From Chlamydiota bacterium (GTDB taxonomy: Bacteria > Chlamydiota > Chlamydiia > Chlamydiales > SM23-39), in the NCBI GenBank assembly GCA_021772165.1, contig JAJFMM010000194.1:1-6574 (forward strand): 6,574 bases of DNA, read 5' to 3'. Shown in pieces: positions 6,189 to 6,574 of the stretch (position 1 is its first letter; the number at the start of each line of letters is the position of its first letter). The notes below the pieces were generated by a model. It did not search any database and had not been told where the DNA came from. It saw nothing but the letters and a program-made list of their open reading frames with translations. Position numbers and translations under genes: made by a program.

Positions 6189-6198
6189 TGAAGATTTT
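6175..6198 (-). terminator. Weak hairpin plus T-run after the transporter gene
   Basis: On the minus strand AAAATCT (6198-6192) and AGATTTT (6183-6177) form a 7-bp stem around an 8-base loop that contains the transporter stop codon, and T continues to 6175. The stem is mostly A-T, so it may be a poor intrinsic terminator, and some readthrough into cyoA is plausible. It overlaps the candidate cyoA promoter. Confidence 0.25.
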
Positions 6199-6574
6199 GC
6201 GGAATTTCACTTTCTCACCGCAGAGAACGTAGGCTACATTAGATAGTTCCGATGTGTTCTCTATGAGTTTGGTATAGTATTCTTTGTATTCCTCTACGCT
6301 TCCGCCTACTCGAGGTTTTTTCAAGCCGAGAAAGGTCAGATCAGCATCAGCGGAGTGGGATAAAAGATTAGGGAAAAATTGCGTTTCAGGGTCGATCAGT
6401 GGATTGAAGGAAAGATCCTTGATGCGTAATTTGATGCGGTATTTATCGAACTGTTCGATCAACTCAAGCTGCTTCGCTTCATTTTCGACGATCATTTTGA
6501 TGCAGATTTTAGAGTTAGGCCATAATTTGCTCTGTTGAATGAGGTAGGCCAGAGCGAGACAGAGCTCGAAATTA
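6184..6574 (-). CDS. Probable SLC12/APC-type transporter, C-terminal domain (5' part outside window)
   Basis: The frame is open from the right edge of the window to a TAG at 6186-6184, giving 129 visible C-terminal residues. An internal ATG at 6495 is not a convincing start because coding-like sequence continues upstream to the edge. The fragment opens with NFELCLALAYLIQ, continues through a charged alternating alpha/beta-like stretch (KMIVENEAKQLELIEQF), contains HSADADLTFLGLKKP about two thirds along, and ends CGEKVKFRKIFI. From memory, NFEL near the start, SADADLxFLGL and a terminal hydrophobic beta strand are typical of the cytosolic C-terminal domain of bacterial cation-chloride cotransporter (SLC12, Na-K-Cl type) or related amino acid permeases. 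The membrane domain would lie beyond the window, so the substrate cannot be read here. It is on the same strand as cyoA, with a 68-base spacer. Family call is moderate confidence; that this is a real partial gene is high confidence. Confidence 0.65.
   Translation of the reverse strand, partial: NFELCLALAYLIQQSKLWPNSKICIKMIVENEAKQLELIEQFDKYRIKLRIKDLSFNPLIDPETQFFPNLLSHSADADLTFLGLKKPRVGGSVEEYKEYYTKLIENTSELSNVAYVLCGEKVKFRKIFI

Noticed and set aside
6184..6495. A complete small gene of 103 codons starting at the ATG at 6495
   Set aside because: The same frame continues without a stop to the window edge with family-like sequence (NFELCLALAYLIQ), so the ATG is an internal methionine of a larger protein.
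6284..6538. Plus-strand 84-codon frame at the right edge
   Set aside because: It is antisense to the transporter C-terminal domain, whose minus-strand frame carries recognisable motifs.

Overview
The window is a minus-strand cluster. Its core is a complete cyoABCDE operon (6115 down to 1475) for a cytochrome bo3-type ubiquinol oxidase, the terminal proton-pumping oxidase of an aerobic respiratory chain, together with its heme o synthase. The operon is flanked by the 3' end of a probable SLC12/APC-type cation-chloride or amino acid transporter gene (right edge, 5' part outside the window) and by an AT-rich gene for a lipase-like alpha/beta hydrolase (left side). All recognised genes are read right to left.

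Layout from right to left: 6574-6184, transporter C-terminal domain (partial). 6183-6116, short spacer with a candidate promoter, a perfect 7+3+7 inverted repeat and a weak hairpin/T-run. 6115-5234 cyoA (subunit II), 5237-3279 cyoB (subunit I), 3282-2692 cyoC (subunit III), 2692-2369 cyoD (subunit IV), 2356-1475 cyoE (protoheme IX farnesyltransferase). 1474-1261, spacer with a 33-codon orphan frame, a weak terminator-like structure and a candidate promoter. 1260-145, hydrolase-like gene with a GTG start. 144-1, non-assigned edge containing a Cys-rich open frame in phase with the hydrolase stop codon.

The oxidase genes are tightly packed: cyoA/cyoB and cyoB/cyoC share ATGA stop-start overlaps, cyoC/cyoD share TGATG, and the cyoE ribosome binding site sits on the cyoD stop codon. 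This predicts one transcript with translational coupling. CyoB keeps all six metal-ligand histidines, the His-Tyr cross-link pair, and the D- and K-channel residues. CyoA lacks CuA ligands, as expected of a quinol oxidase. CyoE supplies heme o. Departures from the E. coli proteins are the missing lipobox in CyoA, Lys in place of the quinone-site Arg in CyoB, and loss of three conserved polar residues in CyoC.

Organism: a Gram-negative bacterium with a ubiquinol-based aerobic chain. The combination of a proteobacterial-type bo3 oxidase, an SLC12-like transporter and an unusual lipase-like protein without a signal peptide would suit an environmental chlamydia (Parachlamydia/Waddlia/Simkania-like) or another intracellular lineage. 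That is an impression, not a demonstrated assignment. The hydrolase gene is markedly more AT-rich than the operon, which may mean horizontal acquisition or relaxed composition. No tRNA, rRNA, CRISPR array or complete insertion sequence was seen.
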